The notes under the pieces are model-generated. The model was not told where the DNA came from and made no database searches. It was given only the letters and a program-made list of their open reading frames with translations. The position numbers and the translations under genes were made by a program. This document shows positions 1-5,079 of a stretch of DNA of 5,786 nt, piece by piece. Within the stretch, counting starts at the first letter, position 1, and each line of letters begins with the position of its first letter. This DNA comes from Bdellovibrio sp. (GTDB lineage: Bacteria > Bdellovibrionota > Bdellovibrionia > Bdellovibrionales > Bdellovibrionaceae), in assembly GCA_003176075.1 (NCBI GenBank), contig PSRN01000002.1:1-5786 (forward strand), given 5' to 3'.

Positions 1-890
1 CAGCCGATGCCCGCCGTGCGGCAGCCATGTTCCACCCAACCTAAATCCTCAGCGCGGGAAAAAAGGCGATGGTAAGTGTAGACCGTGCATTTCGTGGGCT
101 CACCCGGATCTTCCCGACGGACCCGGGCGGGGTCCGTTGGCATCGTTCTGATTTTCTTACTCAAGCTCTTGGATTCTTCGGTCAATTCAACTCCGTTGCC
201 GTAGGACTTTGACATCTTTCGCCCGTCAAGTCCCGGCACGAGCGGAGTTTCAGTCAACAACGGCGCCGCTTCGGGGAGATTTCCGCCATAGATATGATTG
301 AATCGACGGATGATTTCACGGGTGAGTTCCAAATGGGCCACTTGATCGGCCCCCACCGGCACCTTCTCCCCGCGGTAGATGGCCACATCCGCGGCCTGAA
401 GAACCGGGTAAGCAAAGCGACCTAAATTATGAGTATCACTCTGCTTCGCTTCCTCTTCGGCGTCTTTCCAAGTCGGCACTCTTTGCAACCAGCCCATCGG
501 CGTGAGATTGGCGAAGATCATGAAAAGCTCCAGGTGTTCGGGCACCAGACTCTGCACGAAAAGGGTGTGCTTTTCAGGGTCAAGACCCCAAGCCAACAAC
601 TCCGCGTAGATATCGTAAATCCAAGGGGTGAGCTCAGCCGTCCGCTTGTAAGCCGTGGTCATGCCATGCCAATCCATCACGCCGAAGTAACAATCATAGT
701 CTCTTTGCAGCGCGATCCAATTGCGGAGGGAGCCGAAATAATGGCCAATATGAAGTTTTCCGGTGGCGCGAATGCCACTCATCACCCGAACCCGTGGCAC
801 TGCGGAGGGGCCAAGGGAGGTTCGCTCGGCGAACCTCCTGTCGAAATCACCGACTTGGCTCTTCTCCTCCCGCCCCTGCGTTATTTTCAT
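1..890 (-). CDS. trpS: Tryptophanyl-tRNA synthetase, 3' end cut by window edge
   Basis: Cytoplasmic class I aminoacyl-tRNA synthetase that charges tRNA-Trp with tryptophan using ATP. The minus frame stays open from ATG 890 to base 1 (about 296 codons). It shows the class I HIGH signature (HIGHYFGSL, residues 47-55), the DWHGMTT block typical of TrpRS, and the KMSKS loop at residues 225-229 (GLDGRKMSKSYGN). After these comes the TDPARVRREDPGEP stretch and a WVEHGCRTAGIG segment, both typical of bacterial TrpRS. By comparison with the usual ~330-residue family length, roughly 60-70 C-terminal residues lie outside the window. The chosen ATG overlaps the stop of the upstream M50 gene as ATGA, suggesting translational coupling. 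It gives about 36 residues before the conserved VMSGIRATGKLHIGHY start, which is long for the family. GTG 800 or ATG 782 are alternative starts, but neither has a visible Shine-Dalgarno. Identity is near certain; the start is less so. Confidence 0.96.
   Translation of the reverse strand, partial: MKITQGREEKSQVGDFDRRFAERTSLGPSAVPRVRVMSGIRATGKLHIGHYFGSLRNWIALQRDYDCYFGVMDWHGMTTAYKRTAELTPWIYDIYAELLAWGLDPEKHTLFVQSLVPEHLELFMIFANLTPMGWLQRVPTWKDAEEEAKQSDTHNLGRFAYPVLQAADVAIYRGEKVPVGADQVAHLELTREIIRRFNHIYGGNLPEAAPLLTETPLVPGLDGRKMSKSYGNGVELTEESKSLSKKIRTMPTDPARVRREDPGEPTKCTVYTYHRLFSRAEDLGWVEHGCRTAGIG
816..838 (-). promoter_or_regulatory. Perfect 10-bp hairpin in the 5' coding end of trpS
   Basis: Read on the minus strand, GGAGGTTCGC is followed by a CGA loop and GCGAACCTCC, a perfect 10-bp stem. 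It lies 53-75 nt into the trpS reading frame, inside the non-conserved N-terminal extension and before the HIGH motif. The 5' arm contains most of an AGGAGG, a full Shine-Dalgarno-like sequence, which the stem would hide. No T-run follows, so it is not a classic intrinsic terminator. It could tune trpS translation, protect an mRNA end, or just be a small palindromic insertion. The structure is seen; the function is inferred. Confidence 0.6.
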
Positions 891-1558
891 GTGAGAGCCC
901 CCAGCGCCAAGTGCAGGAGCTTTTCATAACTCCACAACACTGGAATGGCCAAATAGCGAAGAGCGCCTATCATGATCAACATCAGCAAAATCAAGCTTGA
1001 GGTCTGCTCGTTCTGCTCGAGCTTGTAATTCACGGACCGGGGCAAAAAGCGCGCCAGAACCTTCGCTCCATCCAGAGGATAAAGCGGAATAATATTAAAA
1101 AAAGCCAAGAAGAGATTGGTCAGAATAAACTGCTGCAGCAGCGCGCGAACACCGTTGAACATGGGAAGAGTGATGAAAAACTCCGCCGCCGTCACCAGAA
1201 GCAAAATACCAACGACAGCCAAAAAGACGTTGGCCAAAGGACCGGCCAAAGCGATCCAAAACATATCGGTGCGGGGATTTTTCAGATTGCGGTCGTTGAT
1301 GGGAACAGGGCGGGCCCAACCGAACAGGGGAAGGTGAGCTCCCATGGAGTTGAACACAATCGTCATGATCGGCAACAGCACCGTCCCCATCATGTCCATG
1401 TGAGGAAAAGGATTCATGGTCAATCGGCCCATCACTTGGGCCGTATTGTCGCCCCGAAGTTTGGCCACCCAACCGTGGGCGCACTCGTGGAAGCAGAGAG
1501 AGAAAAGCAATACGACAAAGAAACTAACGAAATTTCGTGCAAGCTCTAAAATATCCAT
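887..1558 (-). CDS. Site-2 protease-like membrane zinc metallopeptidase (M50 family)
   Basis: Predicted polytopic inner-membrane protease that would cut substrates within or near the membrane; the substrate cannot be told from sequence. From ATG 1558 the protein has 223 residues. A first hydrophobic segment (about 10-24) runs into the zinc site HECAH (24-28: His24, catalytic Glu25, His28). A conserved GRLTMNPFPHMD stretch follows (about 44-55), then the LAGPLAN segment (104-110). NIIPLYPLDG (155-164) supplies the third metal ligand, Asp163. No PDZ domain is visible, so this is the compact form rather than the RseP type. The frame stays open up to TTG 1669, but that extension is polar and unlike the family. 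GTG 1567 has a GAGG five bases upstream and is a real alternative to ATG 1558. The stop overlaps the trpS start (ATGA), so the two are probably one transcript. The neighbour gives no hint of substrate, since M50-trpS adjacency looks like housekeeping gene order. Confidence 0.9.
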   Translation of the reverse strand: MDILELARNFVSFFVVLLFSLCFHECAHGWVAKLRGDNTAQVMGRLTMNPFPHMDMMGTVLLPIMTIVFNSMGAHLPLFGWARPVPINDRNLKNPRTDMFWIALAGPLANVFLAVVGILLLVTAAEFFITLPMFNGVRALLQQFILTNLFLAFFNIIPLYPLDGAKVLARFLPRSVNYKLEQNEQTSSLILLMLIMIGALRYLAIPVLWSYEKLLHLALGALT

Positions 1559-1588
1559 AAGCTGCACGCTAACCTCGGCGCCACTGAC

Positions 1589-1602
1589 AGTCAAAGTTGA
1601 CT
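1589..1602. repeat. 14-bp palindrome AGTCAA-AG-TTGACT
   Basis: A short dyad with perfect 6-bp arms around a 2-bp centre, 31 bp upstream of the M50 ATG. Its size and position fit a repressor half-site pair acting on the M50-trpS promoter. A chance 6-bp inverted repeat is also quite possible in a window of this length. Confidence 0.4.
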
Positions 1603-1640
1603 CTGCGAGGCCTTTATTTTTGCAACCTTTAGGCAACATT

Positions 1641-1658
1641 TTGACAAACTTTTGGCAA
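1641..1658. repeat. 18-bp near-perfect dyad TTGACAAA-CT-TTTGGCAA
   Basis: The arms are TTGACAAA and the inverted TTGCCAAA, differing at one position, with a 2-bp centre. It overlaps a possible -35 (TTGGCA) for the downstream acyl-CoA dehydrogenase gene, the expected place for a repressor operator. The symmetry is visible in the sequence; binding by any regulator is inference. Confidence 0.45.
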
Positions 1659-1763
1659 TAATTTCGCAAGATGTTATCCGTGAGGAATTGCCTCTGAATA
1701 AGGTATTCTTCAAAGACCTTTCAACGCTAGTGAACGCATGTCCTCAGCAAGGAGACAAGAATT

Positions 1764-2921
1764 ATGGATGCACATCCTGCCCTCACCACGTTCAATGAAG
1801 AAGAACAGGCCTTTCGCGAAGCTGTCCGTGATTTCGCTGAAAATGAAATTCGCCCGCACGTCGGAGACATGGACCAGGAGGCCAAAATGCGGCCTGAAAT
1901 CGTGAAGAAACTTTTTGCAATGGGTCTGATGGGGATCGAATCACCCGAAAAATACGGCGGCGCGGGTTCAACCTTTGCCATGGCTTGCATGGCGGTTGAG
2001 GAAATTGGCCGCGTCGACGGTTCCGTCAGCGTCCTGGTGGACGTGCAAAACACCCTGGTCACCAACGCGTTTCTCCGCTGGGCCACCGAACCTCAAAAGG
2101 AAAGGTACCTCCCGCGCCTGGCGCAAGAATGGGTGGGAGCCTACGCCCTTTCGGAAAGCTCGAGCGGCTCCGATGCCTTCGCCTTGAAACTGAAAGCCGA
2201 AGCCAAAGGCGACAAGTACATTTTAAACGGCAGCAAGCTATGGATCACCAACGGCAATGAGGCTCAACTTTTTATTGTTTTTGCCAACGTCGACCCCGCC
2301 AAAGGTTATAAGGGAATCACCGGCTTTATCGTGGAAAAGTCTTTTCCTGGTTTTAAGGTGGGAAAAAAAGAGGACAAACTCGGCATACGGGCGTCCTCGA
2401 CCTGCGAACTGCTCTTTGAAAATTGCGAAATTCCCAAAAACAACGTGTTGGGCGAGATCGGCAAGGGTTATAAAATTGCCATCGAGACATTGAATGAAGG
2501 CCGCATCGGCATCGGCGCGCAAATGATCGGCATCGCCCAGGGAGCTTATGAATCCACGTTGAAATACATCAAATCGCGCGAGCAATTCGGCAAGCCCATC
2601 GCCCAGTTTCAGGGCATTCAATTTCAGCTGGCTGAGATGCGAATGGAACTGGAAGCCGCCCGCTTGCTGGTTTTCAATGCCGCTCGACTGAAGGACGCGG
2701 GTCAAAGCTTTGTCAAGGAGGCGGCCATCGCCAAACTTTTTTCTTCCCGTGCGGCCGAGAAGATCACCTCACGGGCCATCGATCTGCATGGCGGAAACGG
2801 CTTCACGCGGGAATACCCGGTAGAGAAATTTTGGCGGGACGCCAAAATTGGACAAATTTATGAAGGAACGAGCAACATGCAACTTCAGACCATCGCCAAG
2901 CTCGAGCTTGAAAACGGATGA
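1764..2921 (+). CDS. Acyl-CoA dehydrogenase, short/branched-chain type
   Basis: FAD flavoenzyme that oxidises an acyl-CoA to the trans-2-enoyl-CoA and passes electrons to electron-transfer flavoprotein. At 385 residues it has the standard family length. The N-terminal helical domain covers about 1-125. The beta domain carries the flavin/substrate signature GAYALSESSSGSDAFAL (125-141) and WITNGNEAQLF (160-170). The C-terminal helical domain has SREQFGKPIAQFQ (271-283) and LHGGNGFTREYPVEKFWRDA (341-360). Catalytic Glu367 lies in IYEGTSNMQL. Stretches such as ANVDPAKGYKGIT, LGIRASSTC and LNEGRIGIGAQM closely resemble the short/branched-chain (2-methylbutyryl-CoA) enzymes of isoleucine and branched-chain fatty-acid breakdown. 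Substrate choice is inferred from this resemblance, and a butyryl-CoA role is the main alternative. AAGGAG at 1749-1754 supports the start. No other beta-oxidation gene is next to it, so it appears to stand alone, with possible read-through into the small downstream gene. Confidence 0.95.
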   Translation: MDAHPALTTFNEEEQAFREAVRDFAENEIRPHVGDMDQEAKMRPEIVKKLFAMGLMGIESPEKYGGAGSTFAMACMAVEEIGRVDGSVSVLVDVQNTLVTNAFLRWATEPQKERYLPRLAQEWVGAYALSESSSGSDAFALKLKAEAKGDKYILNGSKLWITNGNEAQLFIVFANVDPAKGYKGITGFIVEKSFPGFKVGKKEDKLGIRASSTCELLFENCEIPKNNVLGEIGKGYKIAIETLNEGRIGIGAQMIGIAQGAYESTLKYIKSREQFGKPIAQFQGIQFQLAEMRMELEAARLLVFNAARLKDAGQSFVKEAAIAKLFSSRAAEKITSRAIDLHGGNGFTREYPVEKFWRDAKIGQIYEGTSNMQLQTIAKLELENG

Positions 2922-2995
2922 TGGAGCCATGGCCACCTCCAGCTGCCATAATTTCGGATAAATTGTCGAACTTCTGACGACTCTCAAGTCCAACC

Positions 2996-3048
2996 CCTCC
3001 TCTTCCGATAGGACCAGTCAGACATGAAATCACACACGGAAGAGGAGG
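2996..3048 (+). promoter_or_regulatory. 12-bp hairpin hiding the Shine-Dalgarno of the small Cys/His gene
   Basis: CCTCCTCTTCCG (2996-3007) pairs perfectly with CGGAAGAGGAGG (3037-3048) around a 29-nt loop. The 3' arm contains GAGGAGG, the strong ribosome-binding site of the gene starting at 3055 (6-nt spacing). When formed, the stem would block initiation. TTTTT at 3049-3053 follows directly, so the same element could also act as an intrinsic terminator for the dehydrogenase transcript, although the loop is long for that. A possible -10 (CATAAT, 2947-2952) lies upstream, without a clear -35. No known riboswitch family is recognised in the loop. An RNA thermometer, protein-bound operator or leader-peptide switch are all possible. 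Confidence 0.7.
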
Positions 3049-3062
3049 TTTTTCATGGCTAA
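3024..3062 (+). CDS. Possible 12-codon leader peptide overlapping the next start
   Basis: ATG 3024, in the hairpin loop, opens a frame reading MKSHTEEEVFHG and stopping at TAA 3060-3062, just past the start codon of the small Cys/His gene and in a different frame. AGGA at 3010-3013 is a modest ribosome site about 10 nt upstream. Ribosomes on this frame would run through the 3' arm of the stem and free the buried GAGGAGG, so it could couple translation. No strong codon run (such as repeated Trp or Leu) suggests amino-acid attenuation. An ORF this short easily arises by chance. Confidence 0.25.
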   Translation: MKSHTEEEVFHG

Positions 3063-3270
3063 AGAAGGGAACCCGGCAAAACCAGCCAAGGGCGTCGATG
3101 CCAACGAACACAAGTGCCGTGCGGAAGAATGTTCAAAGAAGCCAGACCGAGCCGGATTCTGCGGCGAACACTACACCTGGTTCAAATGGGGCTTGATCAC
3201 GCTGGAAGGCTATAAGGCGCGCGACTTTGATAAAAAGTACCAGGACTTCCTTCGTTCAAAGACCGCTTAG
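3055..3270 (+). CDS. Small Cys/His (probable zinc-binding) protein of unknown function
   Basis: A 71-residue, lysine-rich, soluble protein with no signal peptide or membrane segment. A disordered, Ala/Lys/Pro-rich start (1-18) leads into C-x4-C-x9-C-x2-H (Cys21, Cys26, Cys36, His39; His19 is also near). This four-ligand pattern is expected to bind one zinc. The following YTWFKWGLITLEGYKARDFDKKYQDFL is aromatic and charged, probably helical. I know similar small CxxxxC...CxxH-x-FK-GLI proteins only loosely from predatory and delta-type bacteria, and I know of no assigned role. Nucleic-acid binding is one possibility. The start is fixed by GAGGAGG six bases upstream, which sits inside a perfect hairpin, so production is probably conditional. 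The stop overlaps the stop of the opposing gene. The complete motif and strong ribosome site argue for a real gene. Confidence 0.8.
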   Translation: MAKEGNPAKPAKGVDANEHKCRAEECSKKPDRAGFCGEHYTWFKWGLITLEGYKARDFDKKYQDFLRSKTA

Positions 3271-3983
3271 TAGCTGTAAACGGCCTCCACATCCAAATCT
3301 TTCCACGACGACCCTTTCTTGATTTTGGGAGCCGTTCTCCCCGTCATTTCAAGGATTTTCGAACCGTCTTTGTTGAATTTGAAATTGATGGGATCGATGA
3401 GGGCCGCCACGATAATACTTGAGGCTTTCATCTTGACGTTGAAGACCTTTTGCTCACCGCTGCCCTCTTCGCCGGTCTTGAACAGGGAAAAACCTATGGT
3501 TTCCTGGCGATCCCACACCCCGAGTCTGAACTTGACCGTCTCCCCCGCCGCAATCCGCGGAAATTTCGATTCAACAAAGTGGCGAAAACTCCCGCTGACC
3601 ACGAAGTCCCCGTCCACCGTCTCAGTTATTTTTTTTGTCTTGTCGTTTTCGGTCTTTGAAAAAGTGGCGTTTTTGCCGTCATATTCAATTTCGCCCTTTT
3701 GCTGAGTTTGATTCTGCTGCGTGACTGAACTCACCACCTGAGCCCCTTTCAACAACGCGGATTCCTCCACCACGACTTTCCCCTCGGGGTCCCGGTAGGT
3801 CGCGACCTCCCGCTGAAACGGTCCCTTCGTTTCAATATCGACGTCCAAGGTGAAAAGCTTCTTGCTCCGCTGGGACCCTTTTTCGTAGAGAACCGCCGAA
3901 ATCTTCCCTTCGGCCGAAATTGAAACCGCAAATGAAATCAAAATTGCGATTGAATAAGTCAAAAGAACCAACAAAGCTTTCAT
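3267..3983 (-). CDS. Secreted/periplasmic protein of unknown function
   Basis: A 238-residue protein that I do not recognise. It begins with a clear Sec signal peptide: Lys2, a hydrophobic core over about 3-20, and a small-residue cleavage site near SISA|EGK (after Ala24). The mature part has no cysteine, so it is neither a lipoprotein nor disulfide-bonded. It reads as alternating beta strands and polar turns (for example KLFTLDVDIETKG, KVVVEESALL, GEIEYDGKNATFSK), with a Gln-rich turn near 89-95 and a conserved-looking end, ILEMTGRTAPKIKKGSSWKDLDVEAVY. This suggests a mostly beta periplasmic or surface domain. The frame extends 11 codons further upstream (to TTG 4016), but ATG 3983 has GGAGG (3992-3996) at good spacing and starts exactly at the signal peptide, so it is preferred. 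The gene is divergent from the pseudouridine synthase and convergent with the small Cys/His gene. No partner gene suggests its job. Confidence 0.8.
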   Translation of the reverse strand: MKALLVLLTYSIAILISFAVSISAEGKISAVLYEKGSQRSKKLFTLDVDIETKGPFQREVATYRDPEGKVVVEESALLKGAQVVSSVTQQNQTQQKGEIEYDGKNATFSKTENDKTKKITETVDGDFVVSGSFRHFVESKFPRIAAGETVKFRLGVWDRQETIGFSLFKTGEEGSGEQKVFNVKMKASSIIVAALIDPINFKFNKDGSKILEMTGRTAPKIKKGSSWKDLDVEAVYSY

Positions 3984-3991
3984 AATCCAGT

Positions 3992-3996
3992 CCTCC
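3992..3996 (-). promoter_or_regulatory. Shine-Dalgarno deciding the secreted-protein start
   Basis: Minus-strand GGAGG lies 8 nt before ATG 3983. This selects the start that yields a clean signal peptide over the longer open frame beginning at TTG 4016. Confidence 0.75.
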
Positions 3997-4009
3997 AAAT
4001 TTCTTCCTA

Positions 4010-4038
4010 TTGACATCCGAGCCCAATTCCGGTGTCAA
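4010..4038. promoter_or_regulatory. Inverted TTGACA pair 17 bp apart, likely divergent promoters or operator
   Basis: TTGACA at 4010-4015 and its inverse TGTCAA at 4033-4038 are separated by exactly 17 bp. Each hexamer is a perfect sigma70 -35 for the gene it points to, and each TGTCAA sits where the partner's -10 should be, though it is a poor -10 (3 of 6). On the minus strand, transcription would begin near 4003, leaving a ~20-nt leader with the GGAGG of the secreted-protein gene. On the plus strand it would begin around 4045, almost on ATG 4046, implying a nearly leaderless pseudouridine synthase mRNA. Alternatively the pair is a repressor-binding dyad. The symmetry is seen; the roles are inferred. 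Confidence 0.45.
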
Positions 4039-4045
4039 ACACTTG

Positions 4046-4777
4046 ATGGAAAAAGTTCGACTGTCGAAAATCATGTCAGAGAGGGGCCTTTGTTCCCGCC
4101 GGGAAGCCGACTCTTGGATCGCCAAGGGGTGGGTATTTGTGGACGGCCAGCAGGTCAAGGAGCTCGGCACCAAAGTTTCAGCACAAGCCGTGATTGAAAT
4201 TTCTGCCCACGCCCAGTCTGAGCAGCGCGGGCTGGTCACCGTCCTTCTCAATAAGCCGGTGGGCGTTGTTTCGGCGCAGCCTGAAAAAGATTACCGACCG
4301 GCGATCGAACTTTTGACCCGCGAAAACTATGACGGCCAGGGTGAACCCCGGGTGCCTCACCCAAGGGCACTGAAAAACCTGGCGGTCGCTGGTCGCCTCG
4401 ACATTGATTCGCAGGGTTTGCTGGTCTTCACTCAAGACGGCAGGATCGCCAAACTGCTGATCGGTCCCGATTCAACGATTGAAAAGGAATACCTTGTCAG
4501 AATCGGCGCCCCGGCCCGGGTCGAACAACTTCACCAACTTCGCGACGGCCAGCTCATGCTTGATGGCCGTCGACTCAAGAAGGCGAAAGTGGAGGTGCTC
4601 AACGAGAATCAATTGCGGTTCATTCTGATCGAGGGGCGCAAGCGCCAAATCCGGCGAATGTGCGAGCTGGTGGGTTTAGAGGTGCGGGGCTTGAAACGTG
4701 TCCGCATTGGTCGCGTGCGCCTGGGCTCATTGCCTGAGGGGTCGTGGCGGTTTCTCAAGGCTGGCGAGAGATTCTAG
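4046..4777 (+). CDS. rRNA pseudouridine synthase, RsuA/RluB/RluF family
   Basis: Cytoplasmic enzyme that isomerises a specific uridine in ribosomal RNA to pseudouridine. The 243 residues carry an N-terminal S4 RNA-binding domain (VRLSKIMSERGLCSRREAD, 4-22, continuing to about 52). Next come the catalytic domain opening LLNKPVGVVSAQ (67-78) and motif AGRLDIDSQGLLVFTQDG (115-132), with nucleophile Asp119. The family C-terminal block is IEGRKRQIRRMCELVGLEVRGLKRVRIGRV (195-224), ending LGSLPEGSWRFL. The DYRPAIELLT and IEKEYLVRIG stretches remind me most of RluF-like (23S U2604) members, but RluB/RluE-type specificity cannot be excluded, so no symbol is given. ATG 4046 begins right at the S4 domain. 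It lacks a good Shine-Dalgarno, and the frame also opens at TTG 4010, which coincides with a promoter-like TTGACA. The gene ends 20 bp from the convergent DUF2442 gene. Confidence 0.92.
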   Translation: MEKVRLSKIMSERGLCSRREADSWIAKGWVFVDGQQVKELGTKVSAQAVIEISAHAQSEQRGLVTVLLNKPVGVVSAQPEKDYRPAIELLTRENYDGQGEPRVPHPRALKNLAVAGRLDIDSQGLLVFTQDGRIAKLLIGPDSTIEKEYLVRIGAPARVEQLHQLRDGQLMLDGRRLKKAKVEVLNENQLRFILIEGRKRQIRRMCELVGLEVRGLKRVRIGRVRLGSLPEGSWRFLKAGERF

Positions 4778-4797
4778 GCGGGTGCGCAAAATACCAT

Positions 4798-5079
4798 TCA
4801 CGCTGTTTTGGTTTTTTGGGGCGTGGGACTCTTGGTCTGATCGCCCTTCCCAAGCAGAAGACCCGCGACCGAAATATCCTCGTTCAAAGAGTCCCAGTGA
4901 ATCCCTGTACCTCCCCCGCTGAGTTCATATTTTGCTAATTGGTCGGGCTTGGCGTTCAATAACCGGGGAAAATACGCCAAAGGCACAGTCAATATCCGTC
5001 CATCCGTTAACAGCACGGAAAAACTATCATCTGAAAACGTCACGCTTTTTGCTTGGGCGTTATGAACCGAAAAACTCAT
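4798..5079 (-). CDS. DUF2442 domain protein (antitoxin-like partner)
   Basis: A 93-residue protein of the DUF2442 type. Features are an opening beta strand KSVTFSDDSFSVLLTDGRILTVPLAYFPRL (about 11-40), a PDQLAKYELSGGGTGIHWDSLNEDISVAGLL block (about 45-75), and a Lys/Thr/Pro-rich, probably disordered tail (about 77-93). The central pattern (DGR...VPL..FPRL......YEL.G.G.GIHW..L.EDIS..GLL) is the recognised family core. Family members often sit beside DUF4160 genes and are regarded as possible toxin-antitoxin partners, but I know of no settled biochemical role. ATG 5079 is chosen because ACGGAG (5085-5090) lies five bases upstream; the open frame reaches TTG 5094. The start lies 20 bases inside the upstream DUF4160 gene, so the two are likely co-translated. 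The gene converges on the pseudouridine synthase with a 20-bp gap and no visible terminator. Confidence 0.87.
   Translation of the reverse strand: MSFSVHNAQAKSVTFSDDSFSVLLTDGRILTVPLAYFPRLLNAKPDQLAKYELSGGGTGIHWDSLNEDISVAGLLLGKGDQTKSPTPQKTKTA

Larger units (their letters stand above)
1559..1763. promoter_or_regulatory. Divergent intergenic region, M50/trpS versus acyl-CoA dehydrogenase
   Basis: About 200 bp that must hold the promoters of both diverging units. Two operator-like dyads are visible: 1589-1602 (AGTCAA-AG-TTGACT, perfect 6-bp arms) and 1641-1658 (TTGACAAA-CT-TTTGGCAA, 7 of 8 arm positions matching). For the plus strand, TTGGCA at 1652-1657 with a 17-bp gap to TATCCG (1675-1680) is a weak sigma70-like candidate overlapping the second dyad. 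No promoter stands out for the minus strand. Dehydrogenases of this class are often under TetR-, GntR- or MerR-type repressors, so an operator here is plausible but unproven. Confidence 0.4.

Noticed and set aside
429..929. 166-codon plus-strand frame
   Set aside because: It is antisense to trpS, whose HIGH and KMSKS motifs are unmistakable; the frame has no recognisable domain.
1095..1549. Several frames of 70-130 codons across the M50 gene on both strands
   Set aside because: They are out-of-frame or antisense shadows of the M50 protease, rich in His/Arg/Pro runs typical of wrong-frame reading.
1727..2086. 119-codon minus-strand frame
   Set aside because: Antisense to the 5' end of the acyl-CoA dehydrogenase, with no ribosome site or domain.
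2238..2705. 155-codon minus-strand frame
   Set aside because: Long, but exactly antisense to conserved dehydrogenase motifs; long shadows are common opposite this family's codon pattern.
2922..2941. TGGAG/CTCCA inverted repeat just after the dehydrogenase stop, as a terminator
   Set aside because: Only a 5-bp stem with a 10-nt loop and no T-run, so too weak to call.
3319..3705. 128-codon plus-strand frame
   Set aside because: Antisense to the secreted-protein gene, which has a signal peptide and a strong GGAGG.
3832..4435. Minus-strand frames of 139 and 85 codons
   Set aside because: They cross the divergent promoter region or lie antisense to the S4 and catalytic domains of the pseudouridine synthase.
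4778..4797. Terminator between the pseudouridine synthase and DUF2442 genes
   Set aside because: The 20-bp gap contains no stem followed by a T-run on either strand.
4698..4938. Two plus-strand frames past the pseudouridine synthase stop
   Set aside because: They overlap the C-terminal coding end and run antisense through the DUF2442 gene; composition is not protein-like.
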